DNA from: an uncultured Desulfobacter sp.
GTDB lineage: Bacteria > Desulfobacterota > Desulfobacteria > Desulfobacterales > Desulfobacteraceae
Direction of reading: 5' to 3'
Assembly (NCBI RefSeq): GCF_963677125.1
Contig: NZ_OY781882.1
Coordinates: forward strand, 4,672,501 to 4,736,500
Length of the DNA: 64,000 nucleotides
Part shown: piece by piece, positions 1 to 8,314 of the stretch
How the letters are laid out: every line of letters starts with the position of its first letter
Position numbering within the stretch: the first letter of the stretch is position 1
Notes under the pieces: generated by a model
Databases searched by the model: none
Seen by the model: the letters and a program-made list of their open reading frames with translations, nothing else
What the model was told of the DNA's origin: nothing
Made by a program: the position numbers and the translations under genes

Positions 1-645
1 ATAAACTCTCTTATTGTGGCGCATCAAGGGTAAAACTGCAAGAAAAAATAAACAATCCCGGCAACTTTGAGTAAATACAGGCTTTTTTGCTGTAAAATTG
101 CCAGGCGTTTGAAAAGATATTTCCATTAAAGTTTTTCTGACGTCATTATCCTTTGTTTACTATTTTTTTGAGGGTAGTGTCTCTGACAATAAATATTTGA
201 CAAAACCCGTGATTTGGATTTATTACCAGTGTTGACTGGTCTTTAGGATGGCGGATGGGAATATCTGTGTCATTTTCTCATCCCAGGTCCACTGCGAAAC
301 CTGAAAGAGGCCGGAATGAATGCATTTGAGAAAAATAATGTCCATTGTCTGTATAACGGCCACGGGCCGACCTGGTCTATCAGCACCCAGGCTCGCCCCA
401 CAACAAAGCATGAAAGTAACTTATTGGTACTTTCATACATATAAAAAATTTAAGGAAATAGGGCAGGTCTGCAAGGATGCATTGTCCCTGTTAAGGCGCA
501 GGGAAAAATATAAAAGATAAATGGACAATTGGTTCGGACTTTTATATTAACTATTTCAAATAATGGCGGCAGGCAGCTTAGGTGTCATATTGCTGCTTGT
601 CAGATCTTCTAAAAGAGGGACAAACTACTAAAGAGGGAAAAACGA
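1..645. other. Leader/intergenic region before fumarase
   Basis: No convincing gene is visible; short open frames here are interrupted or overlap a dispersed repeat at 351-436. A possible promoter is TTGACA at 197-202 with TTATTA 17 bases later, but it lies about 420 bases before the fumarase start, so its target is uncertain. The fumarase ribosome binding site is the purine-rich AAAGAGGG just before base 640. Confidence 0.5.
351..436 (+). repeat. Dispersed intergenic repeat, copy A
   Basis: This stretch begins TATAACGGCCACGGGCCG and continues TATCAGCACCCAGGCTCG; it recurs almost unchanged in inverted orientation at 7437-7486 and in diverged form at 6326-6406 and 39373-39537. It ends with an inverted repeat ATGAAAGTA / TACTTTCAT (410-418 and 428-436). 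All four copies lie between genes. No transposase is attached, so a non-autonomous or REP-like element is the best guess. Confidence 0.7.
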
Positions 646-2253
646 ATGGAATTTAACTATGAACCCATGTTTCCGTTGAAAAAGGATGCTACGCAATATC
701 GCCTGTTGACCAAGGACCATGTCCGGGTCCGGGAGTTTGAGGGTAAGGATGTGGTCATGGTGGAGCCCGTTGCATTGACTCTGCTGGCCAACGCTGCGTT
801 TAAGGACGTTGCCCATCTGTACCGGGCCGAACATCTGGCGCAGGTAAAGGCTATAATTGATGACCCCGAAAGTTCTGACAATGACCGTTATGTAGCCCTG
901 GAGCTTTTGAAAAACGCTGTAATTTCGGCTGAAAAAGTCTATCCCATGTGCCAGGATACCGGTACCGCCATTATTATGGGTAAAAAGGGCCAGCAGATCT
1001 GGACCTGGTCCGAGGATGAGCGCGAATTGTCCAAAGGTGCCTTTGAAGCCTATACCCAAAACAATTTGCGGTATTCCCAGAATGCCCCGCTCACCATGTA
1101 CGACGAAGTGAATACCAAAAATAATATGCCGGCCCAGGTGGATCTGGCTGCAGTTCAGGGCGATGAATACAACTTCCTGTTCATGGCAAAAGGCGGCGGC
1201 TCTGCCAACAAAAGTGCCCTGTTCCAGATGACCAAGGCCGTTCTCAATACCGAAGAGGGCTTGATTGACTTCATGCTCAAGGAAATGAAGCACCTGGGTA
1301 CTGCCGCCTGTCCTCCCTATCACATCGCATTTGTCATCGGCGGCACCTCTGCGGAACTCAATCTCAAAGCGGTAAAACTGGCTTCGGCCAAATATCTGGA
1401 CACCCTGCCCACCAAGGGCAGCGAAACCGGCCATGCTTTCAGGGACGTTGACCTTGAGCAAAAAGTTCTGGAACGTTCCAAAGGCTTAGGCCTTGGCGCA
1501 CAATTCGGCGGCAAACATTTTGCTCTGGATATTCGGGTTGTAAGACTTCCCCGCCACGGCGCATCCTGTCCCATCGGCATTGGCGTTTCCTGCTCTGCAG
1601 ACCGTCAGATCAAGGGCAAAATCAACCGGGACGGCATTTTCCTGGAACAGATGGTTGAAAACCCGGCAGAATACCTGCCCGCCAGTGAACCTGAAATGGC
1701 CCCCGCCGTTGAAATTGACCTGGATCGCCCCATGGATGAAATTCGCGCTGAATTGACCAAATATCCGGTATCCACCCGTCTGTCTTTGACCGGTAAAATT
1801 ATTGTGGCCAGAGATATTGCCCATTCCAAGTTCATGGAACGGTATGAAAAGGGCGAAGGGCTGCCCGATTACATTAAAAATCACGTCATTTATTATGCAG
1901 GGCCTGCAAAGACACCTGAAGGCGAAGCCTCCGGTTCATTTGGCCCCACCACCGCCGGCCGCATGGATCCCTATGTACCTATCTTCCAGAAAGAAGGCGG
2001 CTCCATGGTCATGCTGGCCAAGGGCAACCGCTCCCAGATCGTTACCGATGCCTGCAAGACTTACGGTGGTTTTTACCTGGGTTCACCTGGTGGTCCGGCC
2101 GCACGTCTTGGCAAAGATTTTATTAAAAATGTCGAGCTGGTTGAATATGAAGAACTGGGCATGGAAGCCGTATGGATGATCACGGTTGAAAAATTTCCTG
2201 CATTTATCCTTGTAGATGATAAGGGCAATGATTTTTTTGAGGGCCTGGTATAA
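646..2253 (+). CDS. fumA: Fumarate hydratase, class I, single chain
   Basis: The 535-residue product is an iron-sulfur class I fumarase, which interconverts fumarate and malate in the cytoplasm for the citric acid cycle. Both halves (alpha-like N-terminal and beta-like C-terminal) are in one chain, as in E. coli FumA/FumB. Three cysteines fit the known [4Fe-4S] ligands: C102 in YPMCQDTGTA, C222 in TAACPPYH, and C316 in GVSCSADR. The start is supported by a purine-rich binding site a few bases upstream. A strong terminator follows, so it is probably a single-gene unit. Class I enzymes are oxygen sensitive, which fits an anaerobe. The family assignment is secure; fumA versus fumB is only a naming choice. 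Confidence 0.95.
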   Translation: MEFNYEPMFPLKKDATQYRLLTKDHVRVREFEGKDVVMVEPVALTLLANAAFKDVAHLYRAEHLAQVKAIIDDPESSDNDRYVALELLKNAVISAEKVYPMCQDTGTAIIMGKKGQQIWTWSEDERELSKGAFEAYTQNNLRYSQNAPLTMYDEVNTKNNMPAQVDLAAVQGDEYNFLFMAKGGGSANKSALFQMTKAVLNTEEGLIDFMLKEMKHLGTAACPPYHIAFVIGGTSAELNLKAVKLASAKYLDTLPTKGSETGHAFRDVDLEQKVLERSKGLGLGAQFGGKHFALDIRVVRLPRHGASCPIGIGVSCSADRQIKGKINRDGIFLEQMVENPAEYLPASEPEMAPAVEIDLDRPMDEIRAELTKYPVSTRLSLTGKIIVARDIAHSKFMERYEKGEGLPDYIKNHVIYYAGPAKTPEGEASGSFGPTTAGRMDPYVPIFQKEGGSMVMLAKGNRSQIVTDACKTYGGFYLGSPGGPAARLGKDFIKNVELVEYEELGMEAVWMITVEKFPAFILVDDKGNDFFEGLV

Positions 2254-2287
2254 GTCTTAATTTTATATTCGATTTTTTTTTAAAGTC

Positions 2288-2340
2288 AAACAGGATAGAC
2301 AGTGCTGCCGGATCTATGACGGTGTCTGTCTGTCCTGTTT
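2288..2340 (+). terminator. Terminator after fumarase
   Basis: A 15-base arm AAACAGGATAGACAG (2288-2302) pairs with CTGTCTGTCCTGTTT (2326-2340) with one G-U pair and a 23-base loop. It sits 35 bases after the fumarase stop. The downstream T tract is short, so it may be a processing or stabilising hairpin instead. Confidence 0.6.
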
Positions 2341-2361
2341 CCATCTGAACAGGAAAGTCAT

Positions 2362-2880
2362 ATGGAAGTCATTTTGCTGATGGCCTCAACCGTGGACGGT
2401 AAGATTGCAAAGCATTCCAGTCAGCTTGTGGACTGGACCGGCAAGGCCGATAAAAAATATTTTGTGGAACTGACCAAAAAGGCAGGAGTTATGATCATGG
2501 GATCAAAAAGTTATGATACCCTTGACTCCCCATTGCCCGGTCGCCTGAATATTGTTATGACCCGGGATAAATCCAGGCAAAGTGATCAGGACAATCTGAT
2601 ATTTACGGATTTGTCCCCGGCTGAAATTCTTGACGACCTTGAGAATAAGGGTTACACCAGCGCGGCTCTAATTGGCGGAGCCACCATCAACACCTTGTTT
2701 GCCCGGGACAACCTGATCACGCAGGTGCATTTGACCATGGTGCCCAGGCTGTTTGGTTCAGGGTTGTCCTTGTTTGCACCACCCCTTGATCTTGACACGG
2801 CGCTTAATCTTGAATCTTGTCAGGATCTCGGAGATGGGCATCTTTTACTCATTTATCATGTGGGGAGCCATGAAGCATAG
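2362..2880 (+). CDS. Dihydrofolate reductase / RibD C-terminal family protein
   Basis: The 172-residue product matches the RibD C-terminal (dihydrofolate reductase-like) fold, NADPH-dependent reductases usually acting on pterin or pyrimidine substrates. Visible family features are the N-terminal MASTVDGKIA strand, MGSKSYDTL in the middle, ALIGGATINTLF near residue 110 and the closing strand VHLTMVPRLFGSG. No deaminase domain is attached, so it is not a full RibD. The true substrate cannot be read from sequence. A small reading frame overlaps its 3' end by 11 bases, which suggests translational coupling. Confidence 0.8.
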   Translation: MEVILLMASTVDGKIAKHSSQLVDWTGKADKKYFVELTKKAGVMIMGSKSYDTLDSPLPGRLNIVMTRDKSRQSDQDNLIFTDLSPAEILDDLENKGYTSAALIGGATINTLFARDNLITQVHLTMVPRLFGSGLSLFAPPLDLDTALNLESCQDLGDGHLLLIYHVGSHEA

Positions 2881-3010
2881 TGACGTTTCCGGGATAAAAC
2901 CAGGCACCAAGAAAGAGAAGAAAAAAAATTTTATTGTCCGCTATTTTGAGTGGGTCGCAAATGGAACCCAAAGGGCCAACCAACAGGGGCGCGGCCCATG
3001 CAAATACTGA
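2870..3010 (+). CDS. Small basic protein, translationally coupled (hypothetical)
   Basis: A 46-residue frame starts at an ATG inside the last codons of the reductase gene and ends at TGA 3008-3010. The product is basic near its N-terminus (KKEKKKN), then has an amphipathic segment RYFEWVANGTQRA and ends GRGPCKY. I do not recognise a named family, though short proteins with a similar W-A-x-G-x-x-x-A core and C-terminal cysteine are plausible in this lineage. The overlap with the upstream gene is the main reason to think it is translated. It could be a chance frame. Confidence 0.4.
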   Translation: MKHSDVSGIKPGTKKEKKKNFIVRYFEWVANGTQRANQQGRGPCKY

Positions 3011-3078
3011 GCTCCGAAAAAATGATCGGTCCGTGGGACTGGAAATTTTGACATTTTTTGAAAAAGGATTGTGCTATC

Positions 3079-4446
3079 ATGAGTAAAGCAAAAGTAAGGA
3101 TTCAGGCTGCCGCTACAGTTTGCGGGCTTGTTTGCCTATGTCTTGTATTGGTGTGGATTTTTCGCGGTGAGACCCCGCCCGTTGACACCCATTCCAAAGA
3201 ACTGACCTTTAATCTGGATCAATTCATTGACCCTGAAACCTGCGGGGGGTGCCATGATGAGATTATGGCCCAGTGGCAGGATTCCATGCATCATCTTTCC
3301 CATCAAGACCCGGTATATACTCGGGTGGCAAAATTTTATCTTGAGGGTCTGACCGAAGCAGGCCATATTGAGGAGGCTGAGTCATGCGTGAAGTGCCATA
3401 CCCCTGTGGGATATGTGAGTGGTTTTCCCCAAAAAGTGTCCGATGAGTTTGCAGACGTTCAGGAAATTCCTGCCCAGGGTATTCAATGCGACTATTGTCA
3501 TGTGGCCGTAGATGTCAACAAGATGTACAACAACGGTTTGGTCTTGTCCCCCGGTCAGGGCGAGGATGATCCCGGTATCAAGCATGGGCCTTTTGACGAT
3601 ACGGAACCTGAGTTCCACGATGCCGCGTATTCGAAACTGCATACCGATTCAAAAATTTGCGGTACCTGCCATAATGTTAAACATGTGGCTTTCGGCACCG
3701 ACCTTGAAACCACTTACACGGAATGGGAAAAGGGCCCGTACAACAGCCCTGACCCTGAAAAACATATCTCCTGCCAGGGGTGTCATATGTACCAGCGGCC
3801 GGGCGTACCTGCCACCGCCTCCACACCGAGGCCTGAAAATCCGGGCAGTGCCACACCGGACGCAAAGCAGCGTCCCCATATTTTTACCCACTATTTTGTG
3901 GGTGCCAATTCCGGCCTGCCCCAAATGTTTTCCGACCAGGAGAAATCCGATATGGCTGTGGCGCGTCTAAAGCATGCGGCCCAACTTTATCTAGAGGTGG
4001 AAAAAGATAACGCCGTCCGGGTGGTGGTCGCCAATACGGGCGCCGGACACAGCCTGCCCACGGGATTGACGGATATGCGCCAGGTATGGATTGAAGTGAC
4101 ATTGGCGGACAGCGATGGAAGCATCGTATACCAGACCGGCGTTCCTGATGAAAACAATGAACTGCCGGAAGATACGGTGATATTTAATACCATTTTTGGA
4201 GACGGCAACGGCAACCCTGTGGTCAACATTGCCAAAGCCAAGGAAATTTTATCTGACACCCGGATTCCTGTAGGCGAAAGCGTATCCCATCTATTTGGAT
4301 TAGATCCTGTCCCCCAAAGTGGGTACACGCTGACCGCGCGCCTGCTGTACCGGTCCATGCCGCAGAAAATTCTCAATCAATTGCCTGGCGATCCGTTAGG
4401 GCCTTTGCCGGTGGTGGAGATGGCTGCGGTAAGTAAAATATTTTAA
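3079..4446 (+). CDS. Membrane-anchored pentahaem cytochrome c
   Basis: The 455-residue product has an N-terminal hydrophobic segment (about residues 11-29) that should act as signal anchor, placing the rest in the periplasm. Five CXXCH haem c motifs are visible: CGGCH 55-59, CVKCH 103-107, CDYCH 137-141, CGTCH 194-198 and CQGCH 232-236. A haem-free C-terminal region (about 300-455) contains GAGHSLPTG, typical of the cytochrome c554-like multihaem group. It likely passes electrons between periplasmic carriers and the membrane; the partner is unknown. I chose the ATG at 3079, preceded by AAAAAGGA, over an upstream TTG at 3058 in the same frame. Confidence 0.85.
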   Translation: MSKAKVRIQAAATVCGLVCLCLVLVWIFRGETPPVDTHSKELTFNLDQFIDPETCGGCHDEIMAQWQDSMHHLSHQDPVYTRVAKFYLEGLTEAGHIEEAESCVKCHTPVGYVSGFPQKVSDEFADVQEIPAQGIQCDYCHVAVDVNKMYNNGLVLSPGQGEDDPGIKHGPFDDTEPEFHDAAYSKLHTDSKICGTCHNVKHVAFGTDLETTYTEWEKGPYNSPDPEKHISCQGCHMYQRPGVPATASTPRPENPGSATPDAKQRPHIFTHYFVGANSGLPQMFSDQEKSDMAVARLKHAAQLYLEVEKDNAVRVVVANTGAGHSLPTGLTDMRQVWIEVTLADSDGSIVYQTGVPDENNELPEDTVIFNTIFGDGNGNPVVNIAKAKEILSDTRIPVGESVSHLFGLDPVPQSGYTLTARLLYRSMPQKILNQLPGDPLGPLPVVEMAAVSKIF

Positions 4447-4498
4447 TGGCTTAAAATGGCGGCAGTCTTTGCCGCCGTCAACGGATAATAAACATACA

Positions 4499-5065
4499 AT
4501 GCATTTGTTCGATATTGTTGTCATTTCCATCGGACTGGCCATGGATGCCTCGGCGGTGTCCATGGCTGCTGCGGCCTGCGGGTATGCACAAGACCCGCGG
4601 GCCGTGTTTCGTCTGGCGTTTCACTTTGGTTTGTTTCAGTTCATGATGCCGGTGGTCGGTTGGTTTCTCGGGACTGGATTTGTCGCATATGTCCGTGCCG
4701 TGGACCACTGGATCGCCTTTGGCCTGCTGGCCTTTGTTGGCGGGCGCATGGTTCGCGAAGGCTTAACACACACCGAAGAGTGCCTTCACAGGGATCCTTC
4801 CAAGGGCTTGACCATGGTCATGCTCAGTGTTGCCACTAGCATTGATGCCCTGGCCATCGGCCTGGGTTTGGCTGTAATGGATGTCAATATTTGGTATCCA
4901 TCTGCTCTGATCGGCATTATTACATGCGCCATGTCCGTGGCTGCTATATACATCGGCAAGCGGGTGGGCTCGGCCTTTGGCAGTAAAATGGAGGTTGTGG
5001 GCGGCATTATATTAATTGGACTTGGCTTGAAAATACTGATTCCTGCACTCTTTTTTGGCGCCTGA
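4499..5065 (+). CDS. mntP: Manganese efflux pump MntP
   Basis: The 188-residue product is an integral membrane protein of the MntP family, which exports Mn(II). Two repeated halves each carry a conserved acidic motif in a membrane helix: GLAMDASAVS near the N-terminus and ATSIDALAIG near residue 115. The length equals the usual family size when the ATG at 4499 is used rather than an upstream TTG at 4469. The gene overlaps no neighbour and is followed 10 bases later by the methyltransferase gene, so the two may be cotranscribed. No manganese riboswitch (yybP-ykoY) was recognised upstream. Confidence 0.9.
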   Translation: MHLFDIVVISIGLAMDASAVSMAAAACGYAQDPRAVFRLAFHFGLFQFMMPVVGWFLGTGFVAYVRAVDHWIAFGLLAFVGGRMVREGLTHTEECLHRDPSKGLTMVMLSVATSIDALAIGLGLAVMDVNIWYPSALIGIITCAMSVAAIYIGKRVGSAFGSKMEVVGGIILIGLGLKILIPALFFGA

Positions 5066-5075
5066 TTTTAAAACT

Positions 5076-6236
5076 ATGAAAACGGTTCATACCCATTATA
5101 TCGGCAATGCCGCAAAGATGAAGAAATTGGCTGACAGGAGTGTCAGTCTTGTGGTGACATCACCGCCGTATCCCATGATTGATATGTGGGATGAAATTTT
5201 TAGCCGCCAGGATTCCAAAATTGACAAGGCGCTTAAAAAATCGGATGGGCCGCTTGCCTTTGAACTCATGCACCAGGTTCTGGACCGGATCTGGAAAGAG
5301 GTGTTCAGGGTGCTTTCTCCCGGCGGGTTTGCCTGTATCAATATCGGCGATGCCACACGCACCATCAGGGAACGCTTTGCCCTTTATCCCAACCACGCCA
5401 GGATATTAACTGCGACCCAGGCATTAGGATTTACGGCCTTGCCCTGTATTTTATGGCGCAAGCAGACCAATGCACCCAACAAATTCATGGGATCGGGCAT
5501 GTTGCCGGCCGGGGCCTATGTCACGTTGGAGCATGAATACATCCTTATTTTGAGAAAAGGGGGAAAACGCGAATTTACATCTGCTGCGGCTAAGGAGAAC
5601 CGTCGGCAAAGCGCCTTGTTCTGGGAAGAGCGCAACCAATGGTTTTCAGACGTCTGGATGGATCTTAAAGGCACCCGCCAGGCCATGGGAAAGAAAAAGA
5701 ACCGTAACCGCAGCGGTGCCTTCCCCTTTGAACTGGCCTATCGCCTGATCAACATGTATTCCGTGAAAGACGATCTAATTCTGGATCCGTTTATGGGTAC
5801 GGGCACCACAACACTTGCGGCCATGGCTGCCGGGCGCAATAGCGCAGGATATGAAATAGACCCAACGCTACTGGAAAATTTCTACGATAAATGCAAGGAT
5901 TCCATCAGCCGGTTTTCTTCTGCCATCCAGCACCGCATAGATTTTCATAGTGAATTTGTTCAGGGGCGTCTGGATGACGGAAAACCCATCAAATATGAAA
6001 ATTCCTATTATGGGTTCCCCGTAATAACGCGCCAGGAAAAAGAACTTGTATTGAATATCCCGGTATCCGTTGAACAACAGGGTGACAAAAGTATAATTGT
6101 TGATTACAACATGCCGTCCCGGGAAACCGTAAATGCATTTCCTGTCCAGCCCATCAACGTAGCTGAGCCCAAATCCTCCGGGAAAAAATCCAAGGTTGCC
6201 GAAGGATTATTTCCTGATTTTGATCCAGAACCCTGA
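5076..6236 (+). CDS. Orphan DNA methyltransferase, probably cytosine-N4 type
   Basis: The 386-residue product is a class beta amino-methyltransferase: the catalytic motif IV SPPY (residues 29-32) precedes the S-adenosylmethionine motif I DPFMGTGTT (237-245), the permuted order of that class. SPPY rather than DPPY favours N4-cytosine methylation over N6-adenine. The conserved FPFELAYRLI region lies just before motif I. A C-terminal tail of about 90 residues is unassigned and may help recognise DNA. No restriction endonuclease gene lies next to it, so it is probably a solitary epigenetic methylase or the remnant of a system. I chose the ATG at 5076 over an upstream TTG. Confidence 0.85.
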   Translation: MKTVHTHYIGNAAKMKKLADRSVSLVVTSPPYPMIDMWDEIFSRQDSKIDKALKKSDGPLAFELMHQVLDRIWKEVFRVLSPGGFACINIGDATRTIRERFALYPNHARILTATQALGFTALPCILWRKQTNAPNKFMGSGMLPAGAYVTLEHEYILILRKGGKREFTSAAAKENRRQSALFWEERNQWFSDVWMDLKGTRQAMGKKKNRNRSGAFPFELAYRLINMYSVKDDLILDPFMGTGTTTLAAMAAGRNSAGYEIDPTLLENFYDKCKDSISRFSSAIQHRIDFHSEFVQGRLDDGKPIKYENSYYGFPVITRQEKELVLNIPVSVEQQGDKSIIVDYNMPSRETVNAFPVQPINVAEPKSSGKKSKVAEGLFPDFDPEP

Positions 6237-6293
6237 CAATGAGGCACGAGCAGGCTTTGCCCCTTTATTACTTTATGAATTGTAATAAAATTG

Positions 6294-6330
6294 AAAAGGC
6301 AGAACCCAATGCGGATTCTGCCTTTTATAA
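6294..6330 (+). terminator. Terminator after methyltransferase
   Basis: A perfect 11-base stem, AAAAGGCAGAA (6294-6304) with TTCTGCCTTTT (6316-6326), lies about 57 bases after the methyltransferase stop. The stem ends in T residues on the plus strand and starts with A residues, so it could terminate transcription in both directions and also serve the minus-strand gene at 6442-7008. Confidence 0.75.
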
Positions 6331-6406
6331 AACAGCCACGGGCTGACCTGACATATCAGCTGTCAGGCAGAGCCCTCAATAAAGTTTGAAAGATCTTAGT
6401 AACTTA
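6326..6406 (+). repeat. Dispersed intergenic repeat, diverged copy C
   Basis: TATAAAACAGCCACGGGCTGACCTG, shortened here to its core CAGCCACGGGCTGACCTG, followed by ATATCAGC and then GAAAG...AGTAACTTA, parallels the element at 351-436 in order and spacing. It is much more diverged than the copy at 7437-7486. Confidence 0.45.
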
Positions 6407-6441
6407 CCCAGACTTTCTTATAAAATTGTTTAAGAAGTTTG

Positions 6442-7008
6442 TTATCCCTCTTTTTTTCTACTAACTCCTGCAATACCTAAAAGTCCAAGGCCAAAAAATA
6501 GAATAGTGGCAGGTTCTGGAACAGCGTTTTGCCCTTCCAATGAAAAATCGTCGAAAAGAATGTCTTCCGATTCCCCAACTGATACCGTAATCTTATTAAC
6601 TAACTTGGTATTGTCGATGTTTATAGTAAACTGTCTCCATTCAGTGGTGCTAATTGCTGACCCTCCTATTGTCAAATCATCAGACGTTGTATCTGAATAA
6701 AGCACTGTAATATTGCTGGGACCTGAAAATCCGGTTCCTTTGACCCAAAAACTTAAATCTCCGGTTGTTGCAACAGAAGCAAAAGCTTGATCAATCCAGT
6801 CAACGGCCCCCATTGCAAGGCTGTATGTCCCGGAATGTGCATCTGCAGTTGTGATGCTGCCATCAAAAACCGGAGGTGAGTGTACATTCCAACCTGTAAA
6901 ATCCCCAGTTTCAAACCCACTATTGACAATTAATTGCGAAGCCGTTGCTGCTGTTGTGAAAAAAAATAAAAAGCCACAAATAATAATAGTTACAATTTTA
7001 AATTTCAT
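6442..7008 (-). CDS. PEP-CTERM sorting-domain protein, lectin-like
   Basis: The 188-residue product has a signal peptide (about residues 1-23, ending ATAS) and a C-terminal PEP-CTERM sorting signal: VPEPATILFFGLG, a hydrophobic helix and the basic tail SRKKEG. Such proteins are processed by an exosortase and delivered to the cell surface or extracellular polymer. Between them lies an all-beta region starting LIVNSGFETGDFTGW, typical of carbohydrate-binding jellyroll domains. No exosortase gene is in the window. A sigma-54 type promoter lies 240 bases upstream at 7248-7263. The ligand is unknown. Confidence 0.85.
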   Translation of the reverse strand: MKFKIVTIIICGFLFFFTTAATASQLIVNSGFETGDFTGWNVHSPPVFDGSITTADAHSGTYSLAMGAVDWIDQAFASVATTGDLSFWVKGTGFSGPSNITVLYSDTTSDDLTIGGSAISTTEWRQFTINIDNTKLVNKITVSVGESEDILFDDFSLEGQNAVPEPATILFFGLGLLGIAGVSRKKEG

Positions 7009-7247
7009 CTCTCCCCCTCCTTAATGATGTTAAAACTGCTTAATTTTGGATCAATTGATAGCCGATTTTTAAGCCCTTGGAAAAACCACCGTTGTTCAGA
7101 CGGCTATTTAGCCCGCAGTGCTTTAATCCCACTATTTTGAATACAGTGGTCGTTTAGTCAATAATGAAAATGAGCTATGAAAAGAGCGCTTTTATTTTCG
7201 GTCAGAGCGAGTGGTATCCAACTTTTTCATTGTATTTGAAATTTTAA

Positions 7248-7263
7248 CGCAATAATTATGCCG
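7248..7263 (-). promoter_or_regulatory. Candidate sigma-54 promoter for PEP-CTERM gene
   Basis: Read on the minus strand the site is CGGCATAATTATTGCG, with GG and GC separated by exactly 10 bases as required for sigma-54 (consensus TGGCAC-N5-TTGCW). The predicted start is near 7237, giving a long leader of about 230 bases. The first and last consensus bases are off. Confidence 0.45.
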
Positions 7264-7436
7264 ATTTCTCATGAGATCTTGTAATTAATTACATTGTCTT
7301 GTGTATACAGTAGGTTAATGGGAGATTGTTTTCTATAAAGCAGGTCGTATTATGGCAAAAATTACACATAAAAATGGCAGAAAATATATATTATTATAAC
7401 AAAAAATATATAGCAAAGTTCAAATTGGGTGGCATC

Positions 7437-7486
7437 GGGGCGAGCCTGGGTGCTGATAGACCAAGGACGGCCCGTGGCCGTTATAC
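7437..7486 (-). repeat. Dispersed intergenic repeat, copy B (inverted)
   Basis: On the minus strand this reads TATAACGGCCACGGGCCG followed by TGGTCTATCAGCACCCAGG, nearly identical to copy A at 351-399 except for a small change after the GGGCCG. The match ends sharply after GCTCGCCCC, which defines one edge of the shared core. Confidence 0.75.
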
Positions 7487-7582
7487 AAGAGTCTCGGTGA
7501 ATTCGTAAAGGTTTATGGCATTGGGCGTTCTCTGTTTTTTAGCGCTTCGGAAAACTTGAAATATCAGATATAGCCATTACTC

Positions 7583-7612
7583 TTTACAAAATACAGGCAT
7601 GGAAGATATTAT
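7583..7612 (+). promoter_or_regulatory. Candidate sigma-70 promoter for tpx
   Basis: TTTACA at 7583-7588 is followed after 18 bases by TATTAT at 7607-7612. The predicted start near 7619 gives a leader of about 65 bases before the tpx ATG. Confidence 0.45.
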
Positions 7613-7684
7613 AGTGAATAATTTTTCCAAACCGACACACGAAGATTCAAACGAAACGTATGAAAACAAAAAAGGAGAACTTTC

Positions 7685-8185
7685 ATGGGATCTATTACGC
7701 TTGGCGGCAACGCGGTAACTTTGGCTGGTGATTTTCCTAAGACAGGTGACAAAGCAAAGGACTTTACCCTTGTGGGCCAGGATTTGTCAGACGTCAAACT
7801 GTCTGCGTATGCCGGTAAACAGGTGGTACTCAACATTTTTCCAAGCCTCGACACCCCGGTTTGTGCCACAGCTATTCGTAAATTCAATGAAACAGCAGGT
7901 ACCAAAGAAAATACCGTTGTACTCTGTATCTCAGGGGATCTGCCCTTTGCCCACAAACGGTTCTGCGTTGCAGAAGGCATCGAGAATGTTGTGACTGCTT
8001 CTGCCTTCCGCAGTCCCCAGTTCGCCCTTGACTATGGTGTGGCCATGCAGGACGGCCCTCTGGCAGGCCTTACTGCCCGGGCTGTTGTTATTCTCAATGC
8101 ATCCGGCGAGGTGGTTTATACCGAGCTTGTGCCGGAAATCAAACAAGAGCCGGATTATGAATCTGCGCTGGCTGCATTGTCCTAA
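7685..8185 (+). CDS. tpx: Thiol peroxidase Tpx (atypical 2-Cys peroxiredoxin)
   Basis: The 166-residue product reduces hydrogen and alkyl peroxides using thioredoxin. The peroxidatic cysteine is C60 in SLDTPVCATA and the resolving cysteine C94 in AHKRFCVAEG, the spacing of the Tpx family. Full length is normal. The start has a strong binding site AAAGGAGAA nine bases upstream. It has its own promoter candidate and terminator, so it is likely monocistronic. In an anaerobe it defends against transient oxygen exposure. Confidence 0.95.
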   Translation: MGSITLGGNAVTLAGDFPKTGDKAKDFTLVGQDLSDVKLSAYAGKQVVLNIFPSLDTPVCATAIRKFNETAGTKENTVVLCISGDLPFAHKRFCVAEGIENVVTASAFRSPQFALDYGVAMQDGPLAGLTARAVVILNASGEVVYTELVPEIKQEPDYESALAALS

Positions 8186-8221
8186 CAGCTAAACGCAAAG
8201 GGACTCTATAAAAAAACGAGC

Positions 8222-8267
8222 GCCCATTCGGAAACCGGCTGAGAAATTATTTCCGGATGGGCATTTC
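8222..8267 (+). terminator. Terminator after tpx
   Basis: GCCCATTCGGAAA (8222-8234) pairs with TTTCCGGATGGGC (8250-8262) with one G-U pair and a 15-base loop, followed by ATTTCT. It lies 37 bases after the tpx stop. Confidence 0.75.
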
Positions 8268-8314
8268 TATTTATCCAAATAAGCGCCGTTCCTTAACACC
8301 TCAAGGAGGTAGGT

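Larger units (their letters stand above)
7009..7582. other. Intergenic region between PEP-CTERM gene and tpx
   Basis: This stretch has no supported gene. It holds a sigma-54 type promoter for the minus-strand PEP-CTERM gene (7248-7263) and an inverted copy of the dispersed repeat (7437-7486). A 60-residue open frame here (7326-7508) runs through the repeat and is not believed. Confidence 0.6.

Noticed and set aside
223..520. Two overlapping short frames on opposite strands near the left end.
   Set aside because: Both run through the dispersed repeat at 351-436; the shared peptide GASLGADRP also appears in the frame at 7326-7508 only because of that repeat.
628..1461. A 277-codon frame on the minus strand.
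   Set aside because: It lies entirely antisense to the fumarase gene, whose cysteine ligands and length are complete.
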